64,000 nt of DNA from Protopterus annectens (lineage: Eukaryota; Chordata; Ceratodontiformes; Protopteridae), in NCBI RefSeq assembly GCF_019279795.1, contig NC_056744.1, positions 904,821,677 to 904,885,676 on the forward strand, written 5' to 3'. Below the pieces are notes generated by a model that saw nothing but the letters and a program-made list of their open reading frames with translations, was not told where the DNA came from and made no database searches. Each line of letters starts with the position of its first letter. Position 1 is the stretch's first letter. The position numbers were made by a program, and so were the translations under genes. Positions 30,251 to 40,316 of this stretch are shown piece after piece.

Positions 30251-31951
30251 CTTGTGACTGACCTCTGCCCCTTTGGCGTCTGTATTTGCCCCTCTGCAAT
30301 CGGTCAGAAGCTGGAAAGGACAAGTTTTTTGTTGGCCAATTTCTGCTGAAACGAGGGGGTTGTACCTGTAAAAAATCCTTGACCGTCTGCATAGACTTTG
30401 CTTTATCCTCCATTTTCTTTAAAACCTCTTCTGCTTTGACACCAAATAATACATCCTGCTGCAAAGGTGCATCCAATAATTTTGCTTTAACATGATCAGG
30501 TAGGGTTTGTTCTTTTAACTAAGCATGTCTACGTATGACAGACCCAGTAACAGCTGCTCTACAGGAAGCTTCCAATGAATCAAATCCACGTTGTAAAGTA
30601 TGTTTGCCCACCTGTTCAGCTGCATGCAACAGATAATGCATTTCCTTGAATTCAGACTGTTCAGAATGAGTGCTCATTTTTTGTTTTAATTGAGACATTA
30701 GGAATTGCTGATATTTCAGCATGTGAAACTGACAGTTTAATGCTCTCATAGCCAGAGTAGCTGAGGTGTACATCTTCTTTCCCCATCTATCTAGCGCTCT
30801 GGAATCCCTTTCAGAGGGCACAGGATTTTTAGCCAATGGAAGCTTTAGCCCCTTTGGGACCCTGGGAAATTGTTTCTGGGTCAGCCACAGGGCTTTTATA
30901 AAGGAATTTGTGTGAGTCAGGTACTCTGTAGTATCTGTCTGGTTTGGCTGAAGCAGGAGGTAGAGTCTGGAGTTAGACTAGACTCCAAGTAAACATCATC
31001 CGCAATGTCTAAAACTGGAGGGATAGCAAGTGGTCTGTGCTGGGGTAGTAAAAGGAACTCTCGGAGCCTTTTCTTAGAATCAGAGTAGTCCTGGCCTTCC
31101 CAGTGGAAATGCTCCCTCATGGTATGCAAAGTTTCCCCAAAGGAATAGTCTTCAGGGGGAGATGTTGAGGGAATAGAGTCTTCAGCATCAGAGTCTTCAT
31201 AAGGGGGAAAAGCATAATCCTGTTCCTCAGAAGAATTTGAGGAAATTGAAACCTGGTCAGAGGAAGCATAATCCTCCTCTTGTCTTGGTCTTTTATCTGG
31301 AGGGGGATGGGAACCCCTGAGTAGAGTAATCAAATCTTCAGCCATCTTGCGCATCTGTTTCTTAGGCATGGGGCCTTGAACTGGAGACTGATGTACAGTC
31401 TTTTTTGGTTTTAATGGAGTTTTAAGCTTAGCATAAGATTTAATGGTGAGTGTAGTCGGTCTGAAGACACCTTCAGCAACCGAAGGTGTTTCTACTGCAC
31501 CGGGATCTCCTTCTGCTCCGGTGTCGGAAGGGCCTAATGAAGATGGCTGCGACGACCTAGTACACTCCGCTTGAGAATCTGAAGCCGTCTGGGGCTCCAA
31601 TTCTGCAGTCATCAGGGGCTGCGTAGGCTCCTCACTGAAAACCGGAGAACCGGCGACAGGTTCAGCAGAGGCCTCGGAGTCTGGCTTGTTCCTAGGCTGC
31701 CTGTCCTTATCCTTGTGTTTTTTATGCATGCCGGTCGTCGGCTGCTCCTACGGCATGATATAATTACATTTTCTACCAAAGTAATGTTGTGCGAAGTCAA
31801 AACGGCGTTTGATAGTTTATTAAACCTAGCACAAAACCAACAACCTGTGACGTCGTGGTCTGGGCCTAGGCAAGGAATACAATAAGAATGGAAGTCCTTA
31901 TGAGGTATTTGCTTCCCACAAGAAATGCAATTGTTAACTTTTTCCTGACAT
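30168..31951 (-). pseudogene. gag, DIRS-f
   Basis: ATG at 31951; zinc-finger array with CISCGK, HSYCIPC, GPDHDVTGCWFCARFNK. The linker and acidic region are open at 31729-30917 (YEDSDAEDSIPSTSPPEDYSFGETLHTMREHFHWEGQDYSDS). LPPAPAKPDRYYRV is broken near 30960. Core HTLQRGFDSLEASCRAAVTGSVIRRHA at 30836-30519, then a stop, then KAEEVLKKMEDKAKSMQTVKDFLQVQPPRFSRNW and RG-rich tail at 30476-30168. Confidence 0.85.
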
Positions 31952-32076
31952 CGGACTGAGGCAAGAAAAGGTTCCCCAACGGGGTACTTAGAAGACTTCG
32001 GACTGAAATTTGATTCGAAAATCTCAGGTGTCGGCCAACCGGCACTTGCGAACTGCTTCTGCTTCGGACACCGCGC

Positions 32077-32255
32077 GGCAAGAAAGACTGAAGAAAATGG
32101 CGTCGGATGCCTCATACACCCCTGGCACGCTGACGTCAGGGAAGAAGCGACAGCAACCGACACCGGACCAAGACTTTGGAACTCAGGCCGACTGCGGGAC
32201 CGACTGACGGCAGGATAACCCAAGTGTGATGACTGCATCAGGGTAACATGAACAT
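32077..32255 (-). promoter_or_regulatory. Right terminal repeat and sense promoter of DIRS-f
   Basis: Inverted repeat 32077-32243, extension to 32255. TGACGTCA on the minus strand near 32131; the TATA box is damaged (plus CATACACCCC). GCCATTTTCTTCAG is present. Confidence 0.82.
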
Positions 32256-32272
32256 CTGCTTTGAGCACCGTG

Positions 32273-32453
32273 CGGCAAGAAAGACTGAATAAAATGGCGT
32301 TGGCTGCATGTTTTATACCCCTGACGACCTGACGTCAAGGAAGAGGAGACAGCAACCGATGCAGGACCCAAGACTTTGTTATTCAGGCCGACTGAGGGCA
32401 ACCTGCCAGCAGATTACCGTAATGTAATGACTGCAACAGTGAAACACGAACAT
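32273..32453 (-). promoter_or_regulatory. Right terminal repeat and sense promoter of DIRS-e
   Basis: Inverted repeat 32273-32441, extension 32442-32453 (GAAACACGAACAT). Minus strand has TGACGTCAGG, TATA (plus TTTTATACCCC near 32311) and GCCATTTTATTCAG. Confidence 0.82.
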
Positions 32454-32577
32454 CTGGAGTAGGTAGTCTCGCGCTTGAATCAGATGACGTCTGCTTGGAG
32501 TGGTTATGAGCCATTCATCCAAAAAAGAAACACCCAGAATCCCTGCAGTTTCAAGTGAGCTGCAACAACTGCTAAAC
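32454..32577 (-). pseudogene. OLD-1 fragment 2: catalytic segment of RT
   Basis: Minus strand reads LAVVAAHLKLQGF, then in a shifted frame EWLITTPSRRHLIQARDYLLQ, the segment that carries the catalytic Asp pair in related copies (FPYLDDWLLTATSKHLL in OLD-5). The Asp pair has decayed to DE. Wedged between DIRS-e and DIRS-h, it links OLD-1 fragments 1 and 3 in the right order. Confidence 0.82.
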
Positions 32578-32791
32578 AGTACAGTTTTGTACCTACCATA
32601 AATGTAGATGTTTGAGTGCTCATACAGCTGCAGTCATAACAGATGGGTTTATCCTGCCGTCAGGCGGGTCCTCGGTCGGCCGAATTCCAAAGTCTAGGTC
32701 CGGCGTCGGTTGTTGTCGCTTCCTCCCTGACGTCAGTGCGGCAGGGGTATAAAAGAGGCAGCCAACGCCATTTTCTTCAGTTTTTCTTGCC
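32578..32791 (+). promoter_or_regulatory. Left terminal repeat of DIRS-h with rightward promoter
   Basis: Extension 32578-32620, inverted repeat 32621-32791. TGACGTCA at 32728-32735, TATAAAA at 32748-32754, GCCATTTTCTTCAG after it. Spacer 32792-32968 holds GCAAATACACCA near 32877. Confidence 0.87.
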
Positions 32792-32968
32792 CCAGATGTC
32801 AGGTGCCCCCAGAAGGAAGGCAAACATAATGTTATGCAAAAATGCAATGTTGATAAATCAAAAACAGTAGTTGCAAGCAAATACACCATAAAAGAGTACC
32901 CCAAAAGGTTATATGAAAAGGGTTTGTCATAAGGCCTGTCCTAAGAGGGGTTGAAGGGAGGGAAACCT

Positions 32969-33066
32969 GGACTGCAGCTGTATGAGCACTCGAACATCTA
33001 CATTTATGGTAGGTACAAAACTGTACTATGTTCATCGTGCATACAGCTGCAGCCATAACAGATGGG
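32969..33066. repeat. ICR of DIRS-h
   Basis: Left-end complement 32969-33027 (TGTATGAGCACTCGAACATC mirrors 32611-32630) and antisense right-end copy 33028-33066 (ATGTTCATCGTGCATACAG). Confidence 0.88.
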
Positions 33067-33099
33067 TAGAATCCCAAAGCTAAGTAAGGGTGGTAGGCA

Positions 33100-34190
33100 C
33101 TAAGTGGAACTAGGAGGGGTTAGGATGCCCTGCAGGACTGCTGTGGCAAAGCCAGCTCTAGATTTAGAGTATAGTGGGAAGTGATAGTGCTTGGAGAAAG
33201 TGTGCACTGAACTCCAGGTGGCTGCTTCCAAAATATCCTTGGTAGGGACCCCCCTGAGGAAGGCTGCAGAGGTAGCTGTGGCTCTGGTGCAGTGGGATCT
33301 GATGCATGCAGGCACAGTTTTTCCATGAATGAGTAACAAAAGCGTATGCAGTGGGCTATCCATTTTGAAATTGTCTGTTTGGAAATAGCCTTTCCTTGAG
33401 CACCTGCAGCATAGGACACAAAGAGTTGCTCAGATTTCCTGAATGGCTTTGTCCTGTCCAAATAATAACAAAGTTGTCTGTGAATGTCCAAGGAATGTAG
33501 TAGTCTTTCCCCTTTGTTTTGTGGATTAGGATAAAAGGTAGGCAAGTGGATAGTCTGATTCAAAGCTACACTGGATACTACCTTTGGCATAAAGGTAGGG
33601 TTGGTTCGTAAGGAAACTCTGTCCTGATGGAAAATGATGAATGGTTGCACAGCCATGAGGGCCTGTAGCTCCGAAACCCTCCGAGCTGAGGTGATAGCCA
33701 GAAGAAAGGCTGTTTTCCATGACAAGTACTGTAACTCTGATGAAGAAGCTGTCTCGAAGGGAGGAAGGGTCAGCTTTTCCAATACGAAGTTGAGGTCCCA
33801 AGCAGGGACTGGTAGTTTCCTTGGGGTTTTTATATTCTTTGCCCCTCTGAGGAACTGCCTTAAGAGAGCATGAGAGAATAAAGGAGGATCTGTGTTGTAC
33901 TGTGCAGAAATGGCTGAAGCGTGGATCTTGATGGAGGAGAAGGAAAGTCCATTGTTAAACATCTCAGCTAGGTACTGTAAAATTTGAGGTATATTTATTA
34001 CCCAAGGATTCTGTCCCTTCTTTTGATTCCAGGCACAAAATCGTTTCCATTTGGCGGAGTAGGCCTTTTCTAGTAGAAGGTCTTCTGGCCTCCAAGATGA
34101 CATCCTGCACCTCCTTGGAGAGGAAAAACTGTTGGGAAATCAAGGAATTCTCCATGCAGCTAGATTTAGAGTTTTGAGATGGCTGTGAAG
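33100..34190 (-). pseudogene. YR, DIRS-h, one frameshift from complete
   Basis: From about 34103 the frame encodes KAYSAKWKRFCAWNQKKGQN, NIPQILQYLAEM, DLNFVLEKLTLPPF, LLAITSARRVSELQALM (first catalytic Arg), DRVSLRTNPTFMPKVVSSVAL, GERLLHSLDIHRQLCYYLDR and SKWIAHCIRFCYS. One base is lost near 33327, so the C-terminus (IRSHCTRATATSAAFLRG with HxxR, then EAATWSSVHTFSKHYHF with catalytic Tyr) continues in the frame ending at 33100. The N-terminal VQDVILEARRPSTRK lies just upstream, fused in frame to pol (see findings). Confidence 0.9.
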
Positions 34191-36199
34191 AGTTTTGTAG
34201 TTGTGCTGGGACAACAGAAGAGGGACTAGAGGTAGGATCCATGGTGGGGAATGTCAGGCTCTTCAGGAGCGGATGCCAGTGTTGTCTTGGCCAGTCTGGA
34301 GCAATGAGAATCATTTTCGGCCTCTCTGCTCTGGCTTTTAATAGAACTTTGGGCAGCAGAGGAAGAGGCAGGAAGGCATAGATTGTCAATGTTGCCCAAT
34401 TGAAGGAAAGTGCGTCCACTTTCCCGGCCTGTGGATGATAGGTCCTTGAACAAAATTTTTTCAACTGACAATTTCTGTGGGTAGCAAAGAGATCTATGCC
34501 TGGCTGTCCCCATGCCTGAGTTATCTTTGTGAAAATTTGAGGATGCAACTTCCATTCATGTGGATCTGTCATATTTCTGCTTAGGTTGTCTGCCAGTGTG
34601 TTTTCCTTCCCTGGCAGGAATTGTGCCTGTAGTTGAATTTTCAATTCCAGTGCTGTGTTCCATAGGGTCATGGCCTGCCTGCACAGGGGGTATGAATGAG
34701 TTCCCCCCTGTTTGTTTATGTACCACATCACTGTGGTGTTGTCTGTCCTTATCAATAGCTGGCCTGGATACAGTAGGTCTTTGAAGGCCATAATAGCCTT
34801 TTGCACGGCTAGCATTTCCTTTTGGTTGATGTGAAGGAGCTTCTCTTTTCGTGCCCATTGTCCCTGAATGCACTGATCTGTTATGTGTGCTCCCCAGGCG
34901 TAGTCTGAGGCGTCTGTTGTGATGATTTGAGTTGCTTGAGGTACACAGAAAGGAAGACCTGTGTTTCTTTGGCAAGCTTGAGCCCACCACATAAATTCCT
35001 TTTGAAGGCATGGAATGAGTGGTATAATTGCTTCCAAGCTGTGGCTGTGTTGAGACCATAAGTTTTTTAGGTACCACTGAAGTTTCCTCATATGCAGCTT
35101 TGCACATGGGATAAGTAGGATGCAAGATGCCATGAATCCCAGAGCCTGCAGGACTTTCCTTGCAGTTAGCCTGGTGTAAGTTGCCATTTTTCTGAAGTAT
35201 TGAGACAGTTGCCCTTGCTTGTCTGGCGTGAGGTAGGCCATCTGGGTGGTTGTATCCAAGTTGGCACCCAGGAAAATTATTTGTTGAGAGGGTATTAGTT
35301 TTGATTTCTTTTTGCTGACTGTGTATCCCAGGAAGTTCAACAGTTTTATTACAAACGCCAGGTGCTGCAGTAGTATGTCCTTGCTGTCCGCTTGGATCAG
35401 GCAGTCGTCCAGATATGGGTAGATTTGTATCCCTTGTAGTCTGCAGAAAGCGATTACTGATGCCAGGCATTTCGTAAACACTCTGGGTGCAGTAGATAAG
35501 CCAAAGGGCAATGCAGAGAATTGGTAATGGGTTGAACCTGCAAGAAATCGGAGGTATCTTCTGCAATTTTGTCTGATAGGGACATGCAGGTATGCCTCCT
35601 TGAGGTCCAATGTTACCAGCCAAGACTCCTTGCCCAGCATGGGAAGAAGCTGCTGTAGTGTGAGCATCTTGAATTTTGGCACCTGTAGATATGTGTTTAG
35701 GATGGATAGGTCTAGGATAGGTCTCCAATCTTTGTCTCCTTGGTTCCAGGAATAGTCTGGAATAAAACCCTTGACCTTGTTCTTTTGCAGGTACCTCTTG
35801 AATTGCTTTCATGTCCATGAGAGCTGAAATTTGTTTTTGTGCCTCTGCCCTTTGATTTTGTGGCAGGTTTGGCATGCCTCTCATTTTTGGAAGGGTGTGA
35901 AAGTGGAACCTGTAGCCTCTGTCTATAATGTCCAGAATCCATTTGTCTTTCGTAACAATATGCCAATTTTTTGAGAATAATGTCAGTTTTCTGCCCAAAG
36001 GTGCTGCCATTAAAGCTCTGCTTGGCAGGTGTAGGGGGAAGTCATTGTGTCTGTTTTCTAAAAGACTGTGATCTATCTTCTCCACCTCTTGGGGTTGGTG
36101 CTTGCCACTGTCTGGCTCTGAAAGATCCTTGAGGTTGCCCTCTACCCCTTGGGCCTGTATCTGCCCCTTTGAGGTTTGTCCGTGGCTGGAAAGGACCAA
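33964..36199 (-). pseudogene. pol (RT, RNase H, methyltransferase-like), DIRS-h, one frameshift
   Basis: The 572-codon frame from 35682 holds LTLQQLLPMLGKESW, LDLKEAYLHVPIRQ, SALPFGLSTAPRVFTK, YPYLDDCLIQA (catalytic Asp pair), LHMRKLQWYLKNLWSQ, TTDASDYAWGAHI, NQKEMLAVQ, RTDNTTVMWYINKQGG, LADNLSRNMTDPHEW, WGQPGIDLFATHRN, YAFLPLPLLPKVLLKA and IAPDWPRQHWHPLL. The N-terminus (LMAAPLGRKLTLFSKNW, GQGFYSRLFLEP) is in the frame from 36199; one base indel near 35745 separates them. No protease or DDE integrase is present, as expected for DIRS. Confidence 0.91.
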
Positions 36200-37930
36200 T
36201 TTTTGAAGGCCAGTTTCTGCTGAAACGTGGAGGCTGTACCTGCAGGAAATCTTTCACTGTTTGCATTGATTTCGCTTTTTCCTCCATTTTCTTTAGCACC
36301 TCCTCTGCTTTAACACCAAACAATACATCTTTTTGAAGAGGTGCATCTAATAATTTAGCTTTGACATGATCTGGTAAGGTTTGCTCTTTGAGCCAAGCAT
36401 GCCTACGTATAACAGACCCCGTAACAGCAGCACTACATGAGGCCTCTAAAGCATCCAAACCACACTGCAAGGTATGTTTACCCACCTGCTCTGCACCATG
36501 CAACAAATCTTGCAACTCTTAAATCTGGTTGTTCTGGTTGTGTCATTCTGCTCTTCAGCTGAGATATCAAAAACTGTTGATACTTTAACATATGGAACTG
36601 ACAGTTTAATGCCCTCATGGTTAAAGTGGCCGAGGTGTACACCTTTTCCCCCCACCTTTCTAAAGATCTGGAATCTCTCTGAAGGTAATGGGTTTTTAGC
36701 AGTAGAGGCCTTAATTCCCTTGGGACCCTGTGAAATAGTTTCTGGGTCAGCAGTATGGCTTTTATATAGGAACTGGTGAGAATCAGGAACCCGGTAATAC
36801 CTGTCTGGTTTAACAGGAGCTGGAGGCAAAGAATCAGGATTAAGGCTGGCTTCTGTGTACACATCATCCAATATATCTAAAACAGGAGGGATAGCCAGAG
36901 GCCTATGCTGGGGGAGCAGAAGAAATTCCCTGAGCCTTTTCTTGGAATCTGAGTAATCATGGCCTTCCCAGTGAAAGTGTTCCCTCAATGTATGCAGGGT
37001 TTCCCTAGCCAGAGGCCTATGCTGGGGGAGCAGAAGAAATTCCCTGAGCCTTTTCTTGGAATCTGAGTAATCTTGGCCTTCCCAGTGAAAGTGTTCCCTC
37101 AATGTATGCAGGGTTTCCCCAAAAGAGAAGTCCTCAGGGGGGGAGACCGAGGGAACAGACTCCTCTGCATCAGAGTCTTCGAATGCAGAATAGGCACAAT
37201 CCTGGTCCTCAGATAGTTCGGAGGTAATAGAAGCTTGATCTGAGGAAGGGTAGTCTTCCTCTAATCTGGGCCTTTTGTCAGAGGGGGGTTGAGAACCCCT
37301 GATAAGAGTAATCAAATCCTCAGCCATTTTAAGCATCTGTTTTTTAGGCATGGTGCCTTGAGAGGGTGTCTGAGGAACCTGTTTTTTGGTTTTCATGGCT
37401 GTTTTAGATTTAGTGAAGGCTTTAATAGAGAAGGAGGAAGGCCTGAAGACCCCTTGAGAAATGGCAGGCCTGTCTAAATTCTGAGTTTCCCCGCCAGGAG
37501 TGGCGTCGGTATCTGTAGTAGGAATGGGGGCAGAGGAGCCTGCGACCTCGGGTACTGAAGACACCGGTAATGCATTGTCATCGGTACTCAGGGGCTGCGT
37601 AGGCGCCTCGCTGAGTACCGGAGAACCGGTAGTTGGCCTTAGCGTGGTATCAGTAGGTGGTGCGGACCACGTATGCCGGTCCTTATCTTTGCGTTTTTTG
37701 CTCAAAACTGGAGTCGGTGTATCCGACGACATAATATAATTACATTTTTTGCCAAAAAAGTGAAGGGCGAACTCCGCCCGACGCTTAATAGTGCGTTTGT
37801 TGAATCTAGCACAAAAACGGCAGGCCGAGACACCGTGGTCTGGGCCTAAGCAAGGTATACAGTAAGAGTGGAAATCCTTATGTGGTATTTGCTTCTCACA
37901 TGAAATGCAATTATTAACTTTGTCTGACAT
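36042..37930 (-). pseudogene. gag, DIRS-h, with 116-bp tandem duplication and frameshifts
   Basis: ATG at 37930 opens a 494-codon frame: zinc-finger array CISCEK, HKDFHSYCIPC, GPDHGVSACRFCARFNKRTIKRR; linker; FEDSDAEESVPSVSPPEDFSFG; then HTLREHFHWEGQDYSDSKKR to HRPLA, repeated. A frameshift near 36690 leads to a short out-of-frame stretch, and the C-terminal core (TLQCGLDALEASCSAAVTGSVIRRHAWLKEQTLPDHVK, RG-rich tail) is in the frame 36515-36042. Leader 37931-38062 is non-coding. Confidence 0.88.
36893..37125. repeat. Tandem duplication of about 117 bp in gag of DIRS-h
   Basis: The block from TAGCCAGAGGCCTATGCTGG to the TGCAGGGTTTCC end is present twice back to back (about 36893-37009 and 37010-37125) with one base difference (ATCATGG against ATCTTGG). 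It stays in frame and duplicates about 39 codons. Confidence 0.92.
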
Positions 37931-38062
37931 CGGTCTGAGGCAAGAAAAGTTTCCCCAACGGGGTACTTAGCTTTCAAGAAGACTTCGGCTGAAATACTTT
38001 CGTAAATCTCAGGAGCTGGCCGACCAGCACTTGTGAACTGCTTCTGCTTCGGGCACCGCGCA

Positions 38063-38243
38063 GCAAGAAAGACTGAAGAAAATGGCGTTGGCTGCCTCTT
38101 TTATACCCCTGCCGCACTGACGTCAGGGAGGAAGCGACGACAACCGATGCCGGACCGAGACTTTGGAATTCGGCCGACCGAGGACCCGTCTGACGGCAGG
38201 ATAACCCATCTGTTATGACTGCAGCTGTATGCACGATGAACAT
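38063..38243 (-). promoter_or_regulatory. Right terminal repeat and sense promoter of DIRS-h
   Basis: Inverted repeat 38063-38231 of 32621-32791, extension to 38243. Minus strand: TGACGTCAGTGCGGC, TATA (plus TTTTATACCCC near 38099), GCCATTTTCTTCAG. Confidence 0.87.
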
Positions 38244-39031
38244 CTCCCTGGGGGTTGTGGTGAGATGAAAGGACAGAGCTCTGAAATCGTAATGACTGGC
38301 TCCCAGCCAGACACATAGCAGTCTGTGCAATTTTATATGACAATCTACTGAGCACATCCAGTTGACCTTCTGAAGAAAAGGCAGAACGGACCGAACTGTG
38401 ACCATCTGGAACTTGGTGTACTGAGCTGACTTTGTTCAGATTGCGAAGACCCCAAATTGGTCTCCGGTCTCTTGTTTTCTTCAGCACTAAAAAGAATCTT
38501 GAGTAAGTTCCTGACTCAGTCCAGAAGGTCCTCTTGGCTAACTTTTTTTCTAGCAGCTATTTCTAGTGCTGGTGCTTTCTTCGGACTGGGTACATCATCA
38601 GGAATTTTGCCTACTGTTAAGGGGGGGGGGGAGGTATTGTATAACCTCTGGAAATAATTCTCTACACCCATGAAGCTTTTGTAGTCACCAGCCAGTGTCT
38701 CTGGTTCATAATAAATGGCCCCTGACTGCCTCCAGAAGTGGACAACTTGGCCTCCTTTCAGGAGCACTGGTAGGATCCATCAGAGAAAGTGTCTCTAGGC
38801 CCTTGGTTTTGCGGACCTCCTCTGCTGCTCGAGAAATGTCTTCCATTAATACCCCCAAGGGCAGAGGGGTTAAACTACCTCCACATGGATCTTGGAAGGG
38901 ACACTGGTACTTTCTGAACCACATTTTTTGACTGCCTCGTTGATTCCTAGAAAATATCCTTTGAGAAGTCAAGAAATATACACCCACAGCAGACAGGGTC
39001 TTACTGTCCTGCTCGCACCTGGATAATCATT
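38244..39031 (-). pseudogene. OLD-1 fragment 1: gag end and RT start of a divergent DIRS element
   Basis: From 38990 leftward: QKMWFRKYQCPFQDPCGG (gag motif, compare GKMWFRKTQRSF in OLD-5), VLMEDISRAAEEV, then RT: KKTRDRRPIWGLRNLNKV near 38470 and, in a shifted frame, ALSFHLTTTPRE near 38260. The gene breaks off at 38244 with DIRS-h, resumes at 32577, breaks at DIRS-e, and resumes at 19479. On the right, gag is cut at 39031 by OLD-2. An 11-G run lies near 38620. Confidence 0.82.
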
Positions 39032-39339
39032 AGTTATGTACTTACCATAACTTGGTCTCTATGTCGTCTTCTTTCATTCCTCCTCACGAATAGGTTATGG
39101 ATCTGTGCTCAGATCCGACTCAGCCACGTTTTTTCAAACTAGGATCCAAGTCACTAGCTCCTCCCACTACCCACAATGGCCTGCAGTCTGACCAACTTCC
39201 TCAGATTGAGTATGCAGCCCATAGATAAACAGCAAAGGATAGAAGAAATTTTAAAATATACTGCGTTATGAATGGGAAGAGTCCCCAGCTATACAACTCC
39301 TGGATGGTCTTCAAGGAAGGATATGCCGGAGCACAACCA

Positions 39340-40316
39340 AACTAAACCAAACGAAGCCCTGTTCTACGAAACGAGATCCAATTTATAATGTGATACAAAC
39401 ATGTGAGCCTTAGACCAAGTGGCTGCAGCACAGATATCATCTGATGAGAAACTGGAAGAGAAGACAGATGAGGTGGACATAAACCTGACGGATTAGACCT
39501 TAGGAGGATGAGACAGCTGCAAACAATTTTTGTCATAAATGAAAGAGATGAGTCTGTAATCCACTTGGCGAGAGTAACCTTTGAAACTGCTTGACCTAGA
39601 TGACTAGCAGAAAAGGAAGCAAATAACTGATCTAACTTGCAAAAGGGCTTGGTCTTGTGCAGGTAAAAAGATAACTATGTGAACATCAAAAGAATAATTA
39701 GCAGTTGTTCATTATTGGAGAAATTAGGGAAGAAGACTGGCAGTTGGACAGTCTGGTTAATATTGGCCTCTGTAGCTACCATGGGCATAAAAGGAGGGTT
39801 TGTATGAAGACAGACTCTCTCCTTGTGGAAAATAATATAAGGTGACAGAGGCCAAGGCCTGAATTTCTGATATTCTCTTAGCTGAGGTGATGGCAACAAG
39901 AACTGCTTTCCATGAAAGAAACTTTAGCTCAGTCACCCACTGATTCAAAGGGCTTCTGGGTTAAGCTCAGTAAAACCACAGTGAGATCTCATGGAGAAGA
40001 GGGGTCCTATACTGGAGGCCTAGGGATAAAGACCCCTTTCAAAAAGGTCTTGCATAGTTTGGAACCTGAAGGGCAGTTGAGAACATTGCCAGAATGAAAA
40101 TTAGATATCACTGCTAAATGTAGTTTGATGGTGGAGAAACAAGCTCAGTCTTTGAAAAGAGAAGCAAGGAAATGCAGAACATCAGAAACAGGTGCCAAAA
40201 ATGGATCAATGTTCTCACCTTTGCCATTTGCTACAGTAAACTTTCTTAGTAGCAGTTTTTTTGAGAAGCCAAAATAATGTTTTAGACTGGGGAAAGAAGC
40301 TTGGTCCTTCAAATGA
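39340..40316 (-). pseudogene. YR, OLD-2
   Basis: C-terminal segment reads DDICAAATWSKAHMFVSHYKLD (39440-39370, two frames), keeping the catalytic tyrosine. The middle holds TELKFLSWKAVLVAITSAKRISEIQAL (39930-39850), where the catalytic Arg sits as KR, and RVCLHTNPPFMPMVATEANINQTVQLPVFFPNFSN near 39790. The N-terminus near 40100-40300 is scarcely readable. Many indels. Confidence 0.8.

Larger units (their letters stand above)
23698..32255 (-). mobile_element. DIRS-f retrotransposon, nested in DIRS-e, split by DIRS-g
   Basis: Pieces 23698-24183 and 27310-32255. Left end AGTACAGTTTTG, right end ...AACATGAACAT. End signature CCCTGCTGCAGTCATCACA. Its 3' untranslated sequence is cut at 24183 (GCAGTGGCA) and resumes at 27310 (CCAGCTCTAATC), a match to the same place in DIRS-h near 33140. 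Confidence 0.9.
19480..32453 (-). mobile_element. DIRS-e retrotransposon, split by DIRS-f
   Basis: Pieces 19480-23697 and 32256-32453. Left end AGTACAGTTGTG, right end ...GAAACACGAACAT. The leader sequence interrupted at 23697 (CACTTGCGA) resumes at 32256 (CTGCTTTGAGC), matching intact leaders such as 17160-17180. It is inserted in the RT of OLD-1. Most of its own RT is deleted. Confidence 0.88.
32578..38243 (-). mobile_element. DIRS-h retrotransposon, complete and uninterrupted
   Basis: 5.67 kb with left end AGTACAGTTTTG at 32578, right end ...GATGAACAT at 38243, an exact ICR and all three genes. End signature CAGCTGCAGTCATAACAGATGGG, shared with DIRS-j. Flanked on both sides by OLD-1 RT sequence; about a dozen bases of OLD-1 (encoding FTK) are missing at the site. 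The least damaged copy here and the best reference for the group. Confidence 0.93.
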
